The notes beneath the pieces were generated by a model. It searched no databases, had not been told where the DNA came from, and saw nothing but the letters and a program-made list of their open reading frames with translations. Of a DNA stretch of 64,000 nucleotides, positions 19,540 through 28,210 are shown piece after piece (the first letter of the stretch is position 1; the number at the start of each line of letters is the position of its first letter). The DNA is from Secundilactobacillus folii. Lineage in GTDB: Bacteria > Bacillota > Bacilli > Lactobacillales > Lactobacillaceae. The stretch covers positions 1 to 64,000 of the forward strand of contig NZ_WNJO01000002.1 in the NCBI RefSeq assembly GCF_009720675.1, given 5' to 3'. A program made the translations under genes and the position numbers.

Positions 19540-19871
19540 TCGGTAATGTTCTTTAAACACACATATTCCTCCAACGCCTTCTCCTGGGCGACACATAGCT
19601 TCTTACATTACTAAAAACTGGCTAACGATTAGGTTAGTCAGTTTTTTATTGTCTATCATGTCTAGGTAGTAACTCTAACGACGCTAATGACAATATCTAA
19701 AATGGTTAGGTTACGACAACTCCAAGAAAGCCTACTTCAATGATAAGATTTTGCTGGAAAAACAAATTATTTTCATTTTCTTTTTTATGGTCATTGCTTT
19801 TTAAACGCTCGTGAAGCCTTGTAACTTGGAGCAACGCGGACTACATATTATCTGCCCCCAAAACAGTTGAT
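19540..19871. other. Intergenic region with brnQ terminator
   Basis: About 330 bp. It holds the brnQ terminator (19613-19646) and otherwise AT-rich sequence with no gene or recognisable motif. Confidence 0.45.
19613..19646 (+). terminator. Terminator of brnQ
   Basis: AAAACTGGCTAAC pairs with GGTTAGTCAGTTTT around a 5-nt loop and is followed by a T-run. Confidence 0.8.
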
Positions 19872-20447
19872 TTAGCTCTTCCCCACGATTGCAATCGACT
19901 GATTCACATGCGTGCCATCCAAAATTTCCCCGGCTGCAACTTTTGCGTAAGTTTCTGGTGTCACTGGTTTAACGGCCACTGGTTGTCCTTCATTAACTAA
20001 CTGGTAAGCTGTATCCCCCTTCGCACTTATTAGCGGCCGCAGCACCGTGTATGGCATCTCCGCTTCGTCCACGATCTTAATCGCGTACCGCTGTTGCTTC
20101 AAAAAACTGGCCGAATCATCAATCCCGGCATAGGTCCATTTACCGGTCAGCTCATGATCGATGCCAGCTACCGAGCGCATTACCGTCCGCACTTGCTGGC
20201 GCTGCCGCCGAAGGGCTTCAAAAACCGCTTCAAGCTTCCAGTCAACGTCCATGCCAGTAAAATCAGAGTAGATCACATCAACGTCTTTGACCGCTTCCTC
20301 ATAGGTAGCGGCTTTTCGCGCATCACCTTGGTACTGTGCAGCGCTATTTCCATCTTCAGAAAAGCCGATCACTTCAATACCTTTTAAACGTGCGGCAATG
20401 AGTTTTGCCACCGGGTGGTCAATCCCTAATATCAAACAGCGTGTCAT
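19872..20447 (-). CDS. NAD(P)-binding Rossmann-fold protein (atypical SDR-like), 191 aa
   Basis: The start MTRCLILGIDHPVAKLIAARL has the beta-alpha-beta shape of a Rossmann fold, but the usual glycine-rich GxxGxxG is reduced to GIDHPVA. Nucleotide binding is therefore uncertain. YTVLRPLISAKGD resembles the 'TILRPG' segment of NmrA-like atypical SDRs. A distinct NmrA-like protein is encoded at 27439. The ATG at 20447 follows GAGGG. Monocistronic; substrate unknown. Confidence 0.65.
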   Translation of the reverse strand: MTRCLILGIDHPVAKLIAARLKGIEVIGFSEDGNSAAQYQGDARKAATYEEAVKDVDVIYSDFTGMDVDWKLEAVFEALRRQRQQVRTVMRSVAGIDHELTGKWTYAGIDDSASFLKQQRYAIKIVDEAEMPYTVLRPLISAKGDTAYQLVNEGQPVAVKPVTPETYAKVAAGEILDGTHVNQSIAIVGKS

Positions 20448-20658
20448 TTTACGCCCTCATTTCTTTAACAGCTCATCAAGTCATTTGATTATATTCTACT
20501 ATATTATACTAGTTGTAACAGTCAACATCATCCGGAGCAGAGCGTTCCATTATTCGTATATTGTAAAATTTAATAATTAATGTTACGATATAAAAGGTTT
20601 CAAGAGGGTAAAACACGAACATTATATTATTTATTTCAGATAAGGGGACTAGATTTCA

Positions 20659-21972
20659 ATGGGTCAAAGAATTGCATCATACTTTCGCTTCGATGAGTTA
20701 GGTACCAATTATAGGAAAGAATTTTTAGCAGGGCTCACCACGTTTATTTCCATGGTTTACATCCTATTCGTTAACCCCAACGTTTTAGGCGTTGCTGGTA
20801 TGAATAAGGGAGCCGTTTTTACAGCTACCGCACTAGCTAGTGCTTTTGGGTGTTTTCTAATGGGTATCATCGCCCGTTATCCAATTGCCATTTCAGCTAG
20901 CCTGGGAATCAACGCTTTTTTCTCTTACACCGTAGTTTTGGGCATGAAGATTCCTTGGCAGACAGCACTGGCAGGGGTATTTGTAGCTTCGATCCTGTTT
21001 ATGATCCTCACGGCCTTCAAAATCCGTGAAATGGTCGTCGACTCCATTCCTCGCGATCTGAAAATGGCAATCAGTGCCGGAATCGGACTATTTATTGCGT
21101 TTATTGGTCTGAGTGATGGTGGCCTGGTGATGGCTGATAAATCAACGATTGTCGCTCTTGGTTCGTTACATGTTGGGTCGACTTGGCTGACCATTATCGG
21201 TTTGGTTTTAACCATCATTTTGATGAGTGCCAAGGTCCCAGGTGCCATTTTTATTGGCATGGTAATCAACGTGATCGTTGGTCTTGCAACGGGCTTGATC
21301 CACGCGCCCTCTCAATGGGTCTCAGGTGTTCCAAGTTTGAAGCCAACCTTTGGTGTTGCGTTGGGACACATTGGTAATATCAACTCCATGCAGTTAGTGG
21401 TCGTGGTTTTGACATTCTTGCTGGTCACGTTCTTTGATACAACGGGTACCCTGGTTGGTTTAACTGAGCAGGCCGGAATGGTTCGCAATAATAAGATCCC
21501 CCGAATCGGCCGTGCTTTGGCAGCCGATTCCACAACAATGGTCGTTGGTTCACTGCTTGGTACTTCTCCAATGGGCGCTTTCGTTGAATCTTCAGCCGGA
21601 ATCGCCGTTGGTGGTCGTTCCGGATTCACGGCTGTCGTTGTTGGTATCTTCTTTTTGCTAGGATCCTTCTTCTCGCCATTGCTAACTGTAATTACCGATC
21701 AAGTTACTGCACCAGCGCTAATTATCGTTGGTACATTGATGGCACAGTCACTTAAGAATATCCACTGGGAAAAGTTCGAAATTGCTGCGCCGGCGTTTCT
21801 GATTTTAGTCGGCATGCCACTGACATACAGTATTTCAGATGGGATCGCCCTTGGTTTTATCACTTATCCACTAGCAATGATTGCCGCAAAACGCGGTAAG
21901 GAAGTTAGTTCAATCATGTACGGTTTAGCTGTCGTCTTCGTGATCTTTCTATGGATCTTGCAAGCAGGCTAA
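20659..21972 (+). CDS. pbuG: NCS2 family purine permease (AzgA/PbuG-like)
   Basis: A 437-aa polytopic transporter, likely for hypoxanthine/guanine or adenine. Typical features are the start YRKEFLAGLTTFISMVYILFVNP, the conserved ASLGINAFFSY segment, and the motif TFFDTTGTLVGLTEQAG in the second half. The ATG at 20659 follows AAGGGGAC. No purine riboswitch was seen in the 210-bp upstream region. Ends at a hairpin terminator. Confidence 0.88.
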   Translation: MGQRIASYFRFDELGTNYRKEFLAGLTTFISMVYILFVNPNVLGVAGMNKGAVFTATALASAFGCFLMGIIARYPIAISASLGINAFFSYTVVLGMKIPWQTALAGVFVASILFMILTAFKIREMVVDSIPRDLKMAISAGIGLFIAFIGLSDGGLVMADKSTIVALGSLHVGSTWLTIIGLVLTIILMSAKVPGAIFIGMVINVIVGLATGLIHAPSQWVSGVPSLKPTFGVALGHIGNINSMQLVVVVLTFLLVTFFDTTGTLVGLTEQAGMVRNNKIPRIGRALAADSTTMVVGSLLGTSPMGAFVESSAGIAVGGRSGFTAVVVGIFFLLGSFFSPLLTVITDQVTAPALIIVGTLMAQSLKNIHWEKFEIAAPAFLILVGMPLTYSISDGIALGFITYPLAMIAAKRGKEVSSIMYGLAVVFVIFLWILQAG

Positions 21973-21995
21973 TCTTAAACTAGAATATCAAGTTC

Positions 21996-22035
21996 AAAAA
22001 CGGTGGTCGCCAAATTCTGGTGGACCATCGTTTTT
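21996..22035 (+). terminator. Terminator of the purine permease
   Basis: AAAACGGTGGTC pairs with GACCATCG+TTTT and runs into TTTTT. Confidence 0.75.
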
Positions 22036-22190
22036 AGCGTTTAACAAGCCTAAATTATTAACTGACTATGGCTATCTATCAAACGATCTACTTTTGAACG
22101 TCACATCAAAATAATTAACGCAGTGATGACGTGAGAGCCACCACTGGAAAATGCGGATAATCTAGTGAAATCCATTTAATTTCCCGTAGT

Positions 22191-22940
22191 TTACGCCGTC
22201 CGCACAAACGTTGAATATGGCACTTTAAATTGAGGTAGTTGTTTGATCTGAACGAGATCTTCCCTAGCCATTAGGTAATCAGGCAGCAAGGCGATCCCCT
22301 TCCCGGCTTTGACTAAACCAATAATACTATCCCAAGAATCGATTTCTTGAACCGCTGCCATATCCTGATGCAAATAGCGCAATGTTCTGGCACGGAATGG
22401 ACAATGCTTGTCAGAATTCACTAGGAATGGTGCCTCGTTTTCCTCATGTTGCTGACAGCCTAGAAATAAGGCGGTGAGATTATGACTGGAAACTTGCTGA
22501 AAAGCAGGATTCTGAAAATTAGCATAAGTCACTACTAGATCCACAGTTTCGTCTGTTAGTTGAAGAATGGCCGTTGAGCTAAGCAGATCAAAGGTGTTTT
22601 CTGCCAGCGAAAATTTACCCTGTTGCGTGACGAGCAGGTTGAACAGTAATGTTGACATCACCACCCGTCTTTTAGGGCTGCTTTGATTCTGGAACATTTT
22701 TTCTCTCACTTGTTCCGTTGCCTTCAAAACTGAAATCGCGTATTTGTAAAATACTTGGCCATTGCTGGTCGGCGCAATTCCCTGATAACTTCGGTTAAAC
22801 AACCGTACATTAAACTCGTTTTCTAACGCCCTCAGCCGAGCTGTAACATTTGATTGCGCGAAACCCATCAGTCTCGCCACCCGGTTAATGGAATGTTGTT
22901 CATAGAGTTTGGTGTAAATTTGAAGATCTTGTAACTGCAT
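22191..22940 (-). CDS. LysR family regulator, short (249 aa)
   Basis: An N-terminal winged HTH is clear (LQIYTKLYEQHSINRVARLM, then SNVTARLRALENEFNVRLFNR). The effector domain is shorter than the usual ~220 residues, so the protein is about 50 aa shorter than a standard LysR, yet it ends cleanly. It is divergent from a tautomerase gene with a 122-bp intergenic region carrying the inverted repeat at 22953-22969. This is the classic LysR layout of regulator and target. The ribosome-binding site is weak (GGGG). Confidence 0.85.
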   Translation of the reverse strand: MQLQDLQIYTKLYEQHSINRVARLMGFAQSNVTARLRALENEFNVRLFNRSYQGIAPTSNGQVFYKYAISVLKATEQVREKMFQNQSSPKRRVVMSTLLFNLLVTQQGKFSLAENTFDLLSSTAILQLTDETVDLVVTYANFQNPAFQQVSSHNLTALFLGCQQHEENEAPFLVNSDKHCPFRARTLRYLHQDMAAVQEIDSWDSIIGLVKAGKGIALLPDYLMAREDLVQIKQLPQFKVPYSTFVRTA

Positions 22941-22952
22941 GTTTTTTACCCC

Positions 22953-22969
22953 TATCGTAAATTACGATA
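22953..22969. promoter_or_regulatory. Probable LysR operator between regulator and tautomerase
   Basis: TATCGTAAATTACGATA is an inverted repeat of 8-nt arms around one central base. It lies 13 bp from the LysR start and about 94 bp from the tautomerase start. A partial second copy (ATCACAAATTGGTAAT) follows. The T-N11-A format fits LysR proteins. Confidence 0.6.
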
Positions 22970-23062
22970 ACCCTATCACAAATTGGTAATATGCACCACT
23001 CAAGTCAGCCGTTATACTCACAATTGTAAATAAGGTTCAGCTATAACCAAGGAGGAATTCAT

Positions 23063-23470
23063 ATGCCATATTTAAGAGTCCGGATCGCAAGTTCAGACCA
23101 AAAACGGGTCACCACAACGCAAGTAGCCAAGATGTTAACCGATCTGGCAGTCACCAAACTAGGTAAATCAGCAAGCGATGCCGCAGTTGATGTCCGTTTT
23201 ACTGATCCAGATAATTGGTTTATCGGTGGACAGCCGGTCAGCCAAAATCACGCGACCAGCTTTTTTATTGAGATTAAGATTACAGCATCGACCAATTCAC
23301 GTACTGATAAGTCGGCCTTTGTGCAGGCGGCCTTTGATGGCATGTCAAAACTGTTTTCTAATATTAGTAAAACCAGTTATATTGTTTTACACGACGTTGC
23401 TTCGGACAGTTGGGGTTATGGCGGTAAGACACAGGAATACCGCTACATTACTGGCGATAAGGAAGTTTAA
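23063..23470 (+). CDS. Tautomerase superfamily protein, 135 aa
   Basis: Pro-2 directly after the initiator Met (MPYLRVRIAS) would be the catalytic N-terminal proline of the 4-oxalocrotonate tautomerase/MIF superfamily. The length is about double that of a 4-OT subunit, as in cis-CaaD or MSAD-like members. The middle contains SFFIEIKIT. A strong AAGGAGGAATT precedes the ATG. It is transcribed divergently from the LysR gene and probably controlled by it. The substrate may be an aromatic-derived keto acid, but that is inference. Confidence 0.78.
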   Translation: MPYLRVRIASSDQKRVTTTQVAKMLTDLAVTKLGKSASDAAVDVRFTDPDNWFIGGQPVSQNHATSFFIEIKITASTNSRTDKSAFVQAAFDGMSKLFSNISKTSYIVLHDVASDSWGYGGKTQEYRYITGDKEV

Positions 23471-23502
23471 TATCTGCTAATGTGATACAATTGAATGGTT
23501 CA

Positions 23503-23546
23503 AATAGGGCGGTGATCTCCGATAATTTGGAATTCACCGCCCTATT
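23503..23546. terminator. Hairpin between tautomerase and MazG-like genes
   Basis: AATAGGGCGGTGA and TCACCGCCCTATT form a 13-bp perfect stem around an 18-nt loop. The T-tract is weak, so attenuation rather than full termination is possible. Confidence 0.6.
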
Positions 23547-23572
23547 ATTTCCTGGGAAATGAGGTAATAAAT

Positions 23573-23896
23573 TTGACGATTCAAGAACATCAAGAATGGG
23601 TCAAAAACTTCTACAAAAGCCGTAACTGGTACCGGTTTAGTCCACTGATCCGCATGAATTTTTTAACTGAGGAAATGGGAGAACTCTCGCAGGTCGTGCG
23701 TACCATTGAACTGGGGCGTGACCATCCTGGTGAGCATCAAGCCACCAGTGAAGAGCTTCAAACTCATCTTAAAGAAGAGCTTTGCGACGTCTTCGATCAA
23801 ACGCTCATCCTTTGTAGTAAGTATGGCCTCGACCCTGAAGAAGTCTTTCAATATGGTGAGACCAAGTTAAAACGGCGCTTTAATACGACGAACTAA
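23573..23896 (+). CDS. MazG-like nucleotide pyrophosphohydrolase, 107 aa
   Basis: A single MazG-type all-alpha NTP pyrophosphatase domain. The metal-binding ExxE pair is visible as LTEEMGELSQVVRTIE (about residues 30-45), and the second acidic pair as HLKEELCDVFDQTLIL (about 70-85). It probably hydrolyses aberrant or excess (d)NTPs. The TTG start at 23573 is supported by TGAGGTAAT 6-7 nt upstream. Confidence 0.85.
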   Translation: MTIQEHQEWVKNFYKSRNWYRFSPLIRMNFLTEEMGELSQVVRTIELGRDHPGEHQATSEELQTHLKEELCDVFDQTLILCSKYGLDPEEVFQYGETKLKRRFNTTN

Positions 23897-23989
23897 CTTG
23901 TATTTCCCAGCCAAATCATGTAACCTATATCACTGTTGTGACTTTCACAGCACTTAATTTAATATTTCAAAACGGAGGAAGAATTTCTT

Positions 23990-24517
23990 ATGAATTCTAA
24001 GACAACTCACTTCGGCATCAACTCGGTCTACGATATCGCCCGCGTTGCTGTCATTGCTGCACTCTATGTCGTGATTACGATAGTCTTGGCAGCCTTTAGT
24101 TTTGGTCCGATCCAAGTCCGGTTGGCAGAAATGCTGAATCTATTGGCTATCTATAATAAACGTTACGTGATTGCTGTTCCGCTGGGTGTCGCAATTTCAA
24201 ACTTGGCATCACCTTACGGCATCGTTGATATCATCTGGGGCAGCCTATCAACCTTTGTGACGATGCTCGTGCTTTACTACGTAGCCAAACACATCAAAAA
24301 TTTCTACTTGAAATTGGTCGCTGGCGTTTTGATCGTCACCTTTTCAATGTGTACGATTGCGCTGGAACTGGCATGGTTGGGAAGTGCGGCTTTCTGGCCA
24401 ACCTTTTGGATCAACTGGGGCACAATTGCCGTTGGTGAATTCATTTCACTGACCATTGGTGCGATTATCCTCGGTGTGATGAATCTCAAACTTAACTTGA
24501 ACAAGCTATTTAACTAA
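23990..24517 (+). CDS. queT: QueT family queuosine-precursor transporter (ECF S component)
   Basis: A 175-aa membrane protein with about five TM helices, the substrate-binding subunit of an energy-coupling factor transporter for a queuosine precursor (preQ1/preQ0). The family pattern is seen in VRLAEMLNLLAIYNKRYVIAVPLGVAISNLASPYGIVDIIWG. It would use a shared EcfAAT module encoded elsewhere. The gene is often under a preQ1 riboswitch, but I found none here, only a short TGTGA/TCACA hairpin in the leader. ATG preceded by CGGAGGAAG. Confidence 0.88.
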   Translation: MNSKTTHFGINSVYDIARVAVIAALYVVITIVLAAFSFGPIQVRLAEMLNLLAIYNKRYVIAVPLGVAISNLASPYGIVDIIWGSLSTFVTMLVLYYVAKHIKNFYLKLVAGVLIVTFSMCTIALELAWLGSAAFWPTFWINWGTIAVGEFISLTIGAIILGVMNLKLNLNKLFN

Positions 24518-24566
24518 TAGGCGTGTGTGTAAAGACACGTCTAATTTTAGAGTATCCTATAAAGAG

Positions 24567-24599
24567 GGCGATTTCCTAAGTTCAGGAAATCGCCTTTTT
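24567..24599 (+). terminator. Terminator of queT
   Basis: GGCGATTTCCT / AGGAAATCGCC, an 11-bp perfect stem followed by five T. Confidence 0.85.
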
Positions 24600-24654
24600 G
24601 GTGGTTGCACGATCTCGAATTTTAATATGCCATTCAAAATTTCTAAACTGAACG

Positions 24655-24700
24655 AAAAATCCGTTCAGAACGGCTTTCAAGGCAATTCTGAACGGACTTT
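24655..24700 (-). terminator. Terminator of the ABC exporter gene
   Basis: GTCCGTTCAGAA / TTCTGAACGGA on the minus strand, followed by TTTTT. Confidence 0.85.
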
Positions 24701-24717
24701 ATAATCTTCTTATGACA

Positions 24718-26703
24718 CTAATCTGCTGATAACGCATCGATTGGGTTCAATCGCGAGGCTCGTCTTGCGGGTAACAAGGCCGCAATGAACGAGATCACGA
24801 TTGCTAAAATGAAAGTCATCAAAATATTTCCTGGTGTGATCTGCACCATATTGAACTTCGCAATATGATACAAAGCATGATTGAGCCAAATTGACCCGCC
24901 ATACGCTAAAACAAGTGCAATAATGGCCGAGAAGAAGCCGATAAACAACGATTCTGCAGTAAACAGTCTGCGAATATCCTTCCGCCGCTCACCCAATGCA
25001 CGTAAAATCCCAATTTCTTTGGTTCGCTCGGAAACGGACATGTACATCGTCACAATGATCATCAATGCGGAGACCACTAACGAAATAGCAGCAATCGCTG
25101 ACAGTAAGGTTGTGGCGATTGAAACATACTGGTTGACCGTCTTCAAAATATCGCCAACGGTAATCGCCCCAAAGGCATAGTGACCCTGACTATCCTTAAC
25201 GTTTCGAATTGCACTAGCCACTTTGTTAACTTGTTTGGTACTTGAAGCTTTTACTGAAACGAAACTTGGTTTTGTTGACGCCTTTGCGGCAGTCAGCATC
25301 CGCTTCATCGTGCTGTAATTTGTCCCAACTACGGAACTCGTTTGACCACCAGCACTTAACCCAGACACCGTCAATTTCTTAGAAACTTGAACGGGTCGGT
25401 TTTGATTGTCGATCCAGTTGAAGCTCAGCCGAATCTGTTTGCCAATCAGTGATTTATAATTATTTGAGCCAATCAAGGTGACAGCCTGAGTCTTGCTAAG
25501 CACAATTTGATTATTTTTCGGTGCATGGCCGTTCTTAACGGCATTACTCGTATTAGCATCGGTCCAAGTTTGCAGTCCAGAGTCGGTCTTAGTCTTCTGA
25601 TTATAGGAAAGCTGATAGGCTGAGAATTGATAGCCCGGTTCGACCTTATCCACACCCTTCAGGTTATTCAGCTTAGAAATCAAAGCCGGATCGATCATCA
25701 TTTTGGCGGGGTCACTCACCATGTTACTCATCTCGGATTCCATCTGGGTCATACTAATTTTCTTTTTGGTTGGGTTTTTCATCACGGTAATGGAAGTTGG
25801 ATTAACCATCGAATTAATTTGATTTTGAATAAACGCATTGACCCCGTTACCCAGACCACTGAACAAGAGGACCGCAAACAGCCCAATAGCAGTCCCGATC
25901 ATAATGATCAGATTGCGCCAGAAGTTAAAGGAAAAGTGTTTAAATGCATTTCGGTAGCTCGCCGTTGCTGAGAGGACTCGTGGTGGCAAGGTTTCCGGGT
26001 TTTCAGGCAACGGATAGGCTGCCTTGATCCGCTCATCACCGTTGATCTTACCATCAACCAGATGAACAATTCGTGTACCGTGGCTAGCAACATCTTGGGA
26101 ATGAGTTACAGCAATGACCAGTTTGCCATCCTTAGCAATATCACTCAAGAGGTCCAAAACCTCTGCGGTGTTAACCGAATCTAAAGCTCCCGTTGGTTCA
26201 TCGGCAATGATAATTTGGGGGTCACTCGCTAACGCTCTAGCAATCGCTACCCGTTGCTTTTGTCCCCCGGAAAGCTGATTAGGATGCTTTTTTAACTGAT
26301 CGCCCAACCCGACCTTCTTCAGCAAATCAATGGCTCGCTGCTTGCGTTGCGCACCATTTAACTTTGTCATATCCAGTGATACCAGCACATTATCAACAAT
26401 GTTCAGGTGACTGATCAAGTTATAGGATTGATAAATATAACCGATCATCCCCCGACGATAATTATCCATCTCTTTTTCTTTAGAATGGTCCAACGTTTTC
26501 CCGTTGATGACCACTGAACCAGTAAATTTGCGATCTAGACCCCCGATGATATTCATCAAGGTGGACTTACCACCACCCGACTCACCTAGGATCGACACTA
26601 GTTCACCGCGTTCAAAATCGAGATCGATGCCTTTTAAAACCGGAAATTCTTCCTTGCCAAGATAGTAAGATTTATGAATATCGTGAAGCTCTAAAAATGC
26701 CAT
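24718..26703 (-). CDS. ABC exporter, fused ATPase and permease (MacB/FtsX type)
   Basis: One 661-aa polypeptide joins an N-terminal ATPase to a MacB-type permease. The ATPase shows Walker A GESGGGKST (about 39-47), the signature LSGGQKQR, and Walker B IIIADEPTGALD. The permease has one TM helix near 265-290, a periplasmic-like loop of about 230 residues with Thr/Lys/Ser-rich sequence, and three C-terminal TM helices (GILRALGERRKDIRRLFTAES between the first two). Such single-protein exporters move peptides or drugs. The ATG at 26703 follows AGGAGG; an upstream in-frame reading is rejected. No sensor kinase is adjacent. Confidence 0.9.
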   Translation of the reverse strand: MAFLELHDIHKSYYLGKEEFPVLKGIDLDFERGELVSILGESGGGKSTLMNIIGGLDRKFTGSVVINGKTLDHSKEKEMDNYRRGMIGYIYQSYNLISHLNIVDNVLVSLDMTKLNGAQRKQRAIDLLKKVGLGDQLKKHPNQLSGGQKQRVAIARALASDPQIIIADEPTGALDSVNTAEVLDLLSDIAKDGKLVIAVTHSQDVASHGTRIVHLVDGKINGDERIKAAYPLPENPETLPPRVLSATASYRNAFKHFSFNFWRNLIIMIGTAIGLFAVLLFSGLGNGVNAFIQNQINSMVNPTSITVMKNPTKKKISMTQMESEMSNMVSDPAKMMIDPALISKLNNLKGVDKVEPGYQFSAYQLSYNQKTKTDSGLQTWTDANTSNAVKNGHAPKNNQIVLSKTQAVTLIGSNNYKSLIGKQIRLSFNWIDNQNRPVQVSKKLTVSGLSAGGQTSSVVGTNYSTMKRMLTAAKASTKPSFVSVKASSTKQVNKVASAIRNVKDSQGHYAFGAITVGDILKTVNQYVSIATTLLSAIAAISLVVSALMIIVTMYMSVSERTKEIGILRALGERRKDIRRLFTAESLFIGFFSAIIALVLAYGGSIWLNHALYHIAKFNMVQITPGNILMTFILAIVISFIAALLPARRASRLNPIDALSAD

Positions 26704-26910
26704 GAGTGTCCTCCTATACATCCGTTCCACGCCTCGTAACTTCCTCACTATACGCAAAGTCGTGTATCCCGTCAATCGCTTTCTAAGTGGTCAAACTGCA
26801 TAATTAATAAGTTACCTCGTTGGAAACTTATGACTTAACCTGGATTTTCGCCCCTTATGAGTCGCTCTTTAGGAAAAATCAAAGTCATTAAAAACCTCAG
26901 ATTAATTACA

Positions 26911-26956
26911 AAAAGCCTAATACGACAGGACGCAAATCCTATCGTATTAGGCTTTA
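26911..26956 (-). terminator. Terminator of the MarR operon
   Basis: AAAGCCTAATACGA.AGGA and TCCTGTCGTATTAGGCTTTTT form a long stem with a T-run on the minus strand. Confidence 0.85.
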
Positions 26957-26983
26957 TTAAATATTTAACTCTTCAGCATTTAG

Positions 26984-27421
26984 TTATCCCATTAACTTAA
27001 TTTGCCGTAACACTGCCATAAAATCCTCACGGCTGACTTGAACCGGTGCCGCTGCGATACAGGCAGAAAGGGCTTCTTCCTGGGCATCCAAGGCGGCTTT
27101 GATTTTGGGATACATCGCCTCACCATCAGCCGTCAATCGTAGTTCATACTTACGACCGTCAGTTTTAGATTGCCGCTTATCAACTAAACCCATGCTAGCT
27201 AACCGCGCGATCTCGCGGTTAACATTCGATTGGTGCAAAGTGTCAGACCGCACCAGTTGATCCTGAGTAATTCCCGGATCATCGTGCAACTTTAAAATGA
27301 AAAAGAATTGGCTGCCATTGACACCAAATGGCTTTAAACGTTTCTCAAGTGTCCGTGTTGCAATATTAGAAGCAACGTGCAGTTGTTTTGTCATTGTATT
27401 ATCATTTCTATCTGGCACCAT
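26984..27421 (-). CDS. MarR family transcriptional regulator
   Basis: A 145-aa winged-helix regulator. Recognition helix region: ITQDQLVRSDTLHQSNVNREIARLASMGLVDKRQSKTDGRKYELRLT (the beta-wing carries DGRKYELRLT). It is last in a three-gene set with a NAD(P)-binding protein (17 nt upstream) and an amidohydrolase. It may bind the TATGCG-GT-CGCATA palindromes upstream of that set (inference). The start at 27421 follows AAGGTGAG; an internal ATG at 27394 has no site. Confidence 0.85.
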   Translation of the reverse strand: MVPDRNDNTMTKQLHVASNIATRTLEKRLKPFGVNGSQFFFILKLHDDPGITQDQLVRSDTLHQSNVNREIARLASMGLVDKRQSKTDGRKYELRLTADGEAMYPKIKAALDAQEEALSACIAAAPVQVSREDFMAVLRQIKLMG

Positions 27422-27438
27422 GCCCTCACCTTCATTAC

Positions 27439-28077
27439 CTAAGCGTTAACAACGGAAAATTGTTGACGCACGTGCTTTGGCTGCTCGATCTCATCGATCA
27501 TCGCTGCTGCAAAGGTATCAAAAGTCACTTCAGTCTTACCAGCGGCACTAGTAATCACGTGGTCACCACCAACTTTATAAGCACCCTTGGCGCCCTCGGC
27601 AAAGTCTGTGGATGGTGTAATGATCGTCCAGTTGACGTTTTCGATCCACTGTAGGTATTGATACTCGTGATCCTGTTGAATTGGCGCAGCGATCCAAGGT
27701 TCATTTGCATACTGAGCCAGGGTTGCTGCTAACATGGTTTCCCCATTGTCAGTCTTCAGAATAGAAGCGCCAATGACAAATACCAAACGGGTGCTATCAT
27801 CTTCGCGGAAAAAGTCTACCAAGTGAGTGGCAAGGTCTAAGTGTTGATAAGCTTTGTCAGAAGCAAACGCATCAACAATGACATCATACTTGGCTAAATC
27901 AGCCCGTGTCAAGCTCATTGCATCTCGCTCAACAACGGAAACGGTGTCGCCAAACAACTCCTTAGCTTTTTGACCATGGCGAACGATAGCAGAAACTTCA
28001 TGTCCGCGACTAACAGCTTCACGTGTAGCACCTTGACCAACTTGACCAGTAGCGCCGATAATTGCAATTTTCATCAT
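27439..28077 (-). CDS. NAD(P)-binding protein, atypical SDR (NmrA/YwnB-like)
   Basis: A 212-aa protein with an intact dinucleotide-binding motif at the start (IAIIGATGQVGQGATREAVSRGH) and DVIVDAF at the end of strand 4. Members reduce quinones or act as redox sensors. GAGGAG lies 6 nt before the first of two ATG codons. It shares an operon with the MarR gene. The amidohydrolase gene lies 133 nt upstream, separated by an imperfect hairpin (28172-28199) without a T-tract. Confidence 0.8.
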   Translation of the reverse strand: MMKIAIIGATGQVGQGATREAVSRGHEVSAIVRHGQKAKELFGDTVSVVERDAMSLTRADLAKYDVIVDAFASDKAYQHLDLATHLVDFFREDDSTRLVFVIGASILKTDNGETMLAATLAQYANEPWIAAPIQQDHEYQYLQWIENVNWTIITPSTDFAEGAKGAYKVGGDHVITSAAGKTEVTFDTFAAAMIDEIEQPKHVRQQFSVVNA

Positions 28078-28210
28078 TTAAAACTCCTCTGTATTTTCAA
28101 AATTTTAGTTTAATTTGACTGTAAAATATGTTGCCGTACAGTCTGCGGCAGGTTGATGCTTAATTATCATCCACTGTTGCTGCATCACTGCACAGTGGTT
28201 TGAAACCTAA

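Noticed and set aside
20448-20658. Purine riboswitch upstream of the NCS2 permease
   Set aside because: No paired loop-loop structure or conserved core was seen.
23897-23989. preQ1 riboswitch upstream of queT
   Set aside because: The gene family often has one, but neither the preQ1-I nor the preQ1-II layout could be fitted; only a small TGTGA/TCACA hairpin is present.
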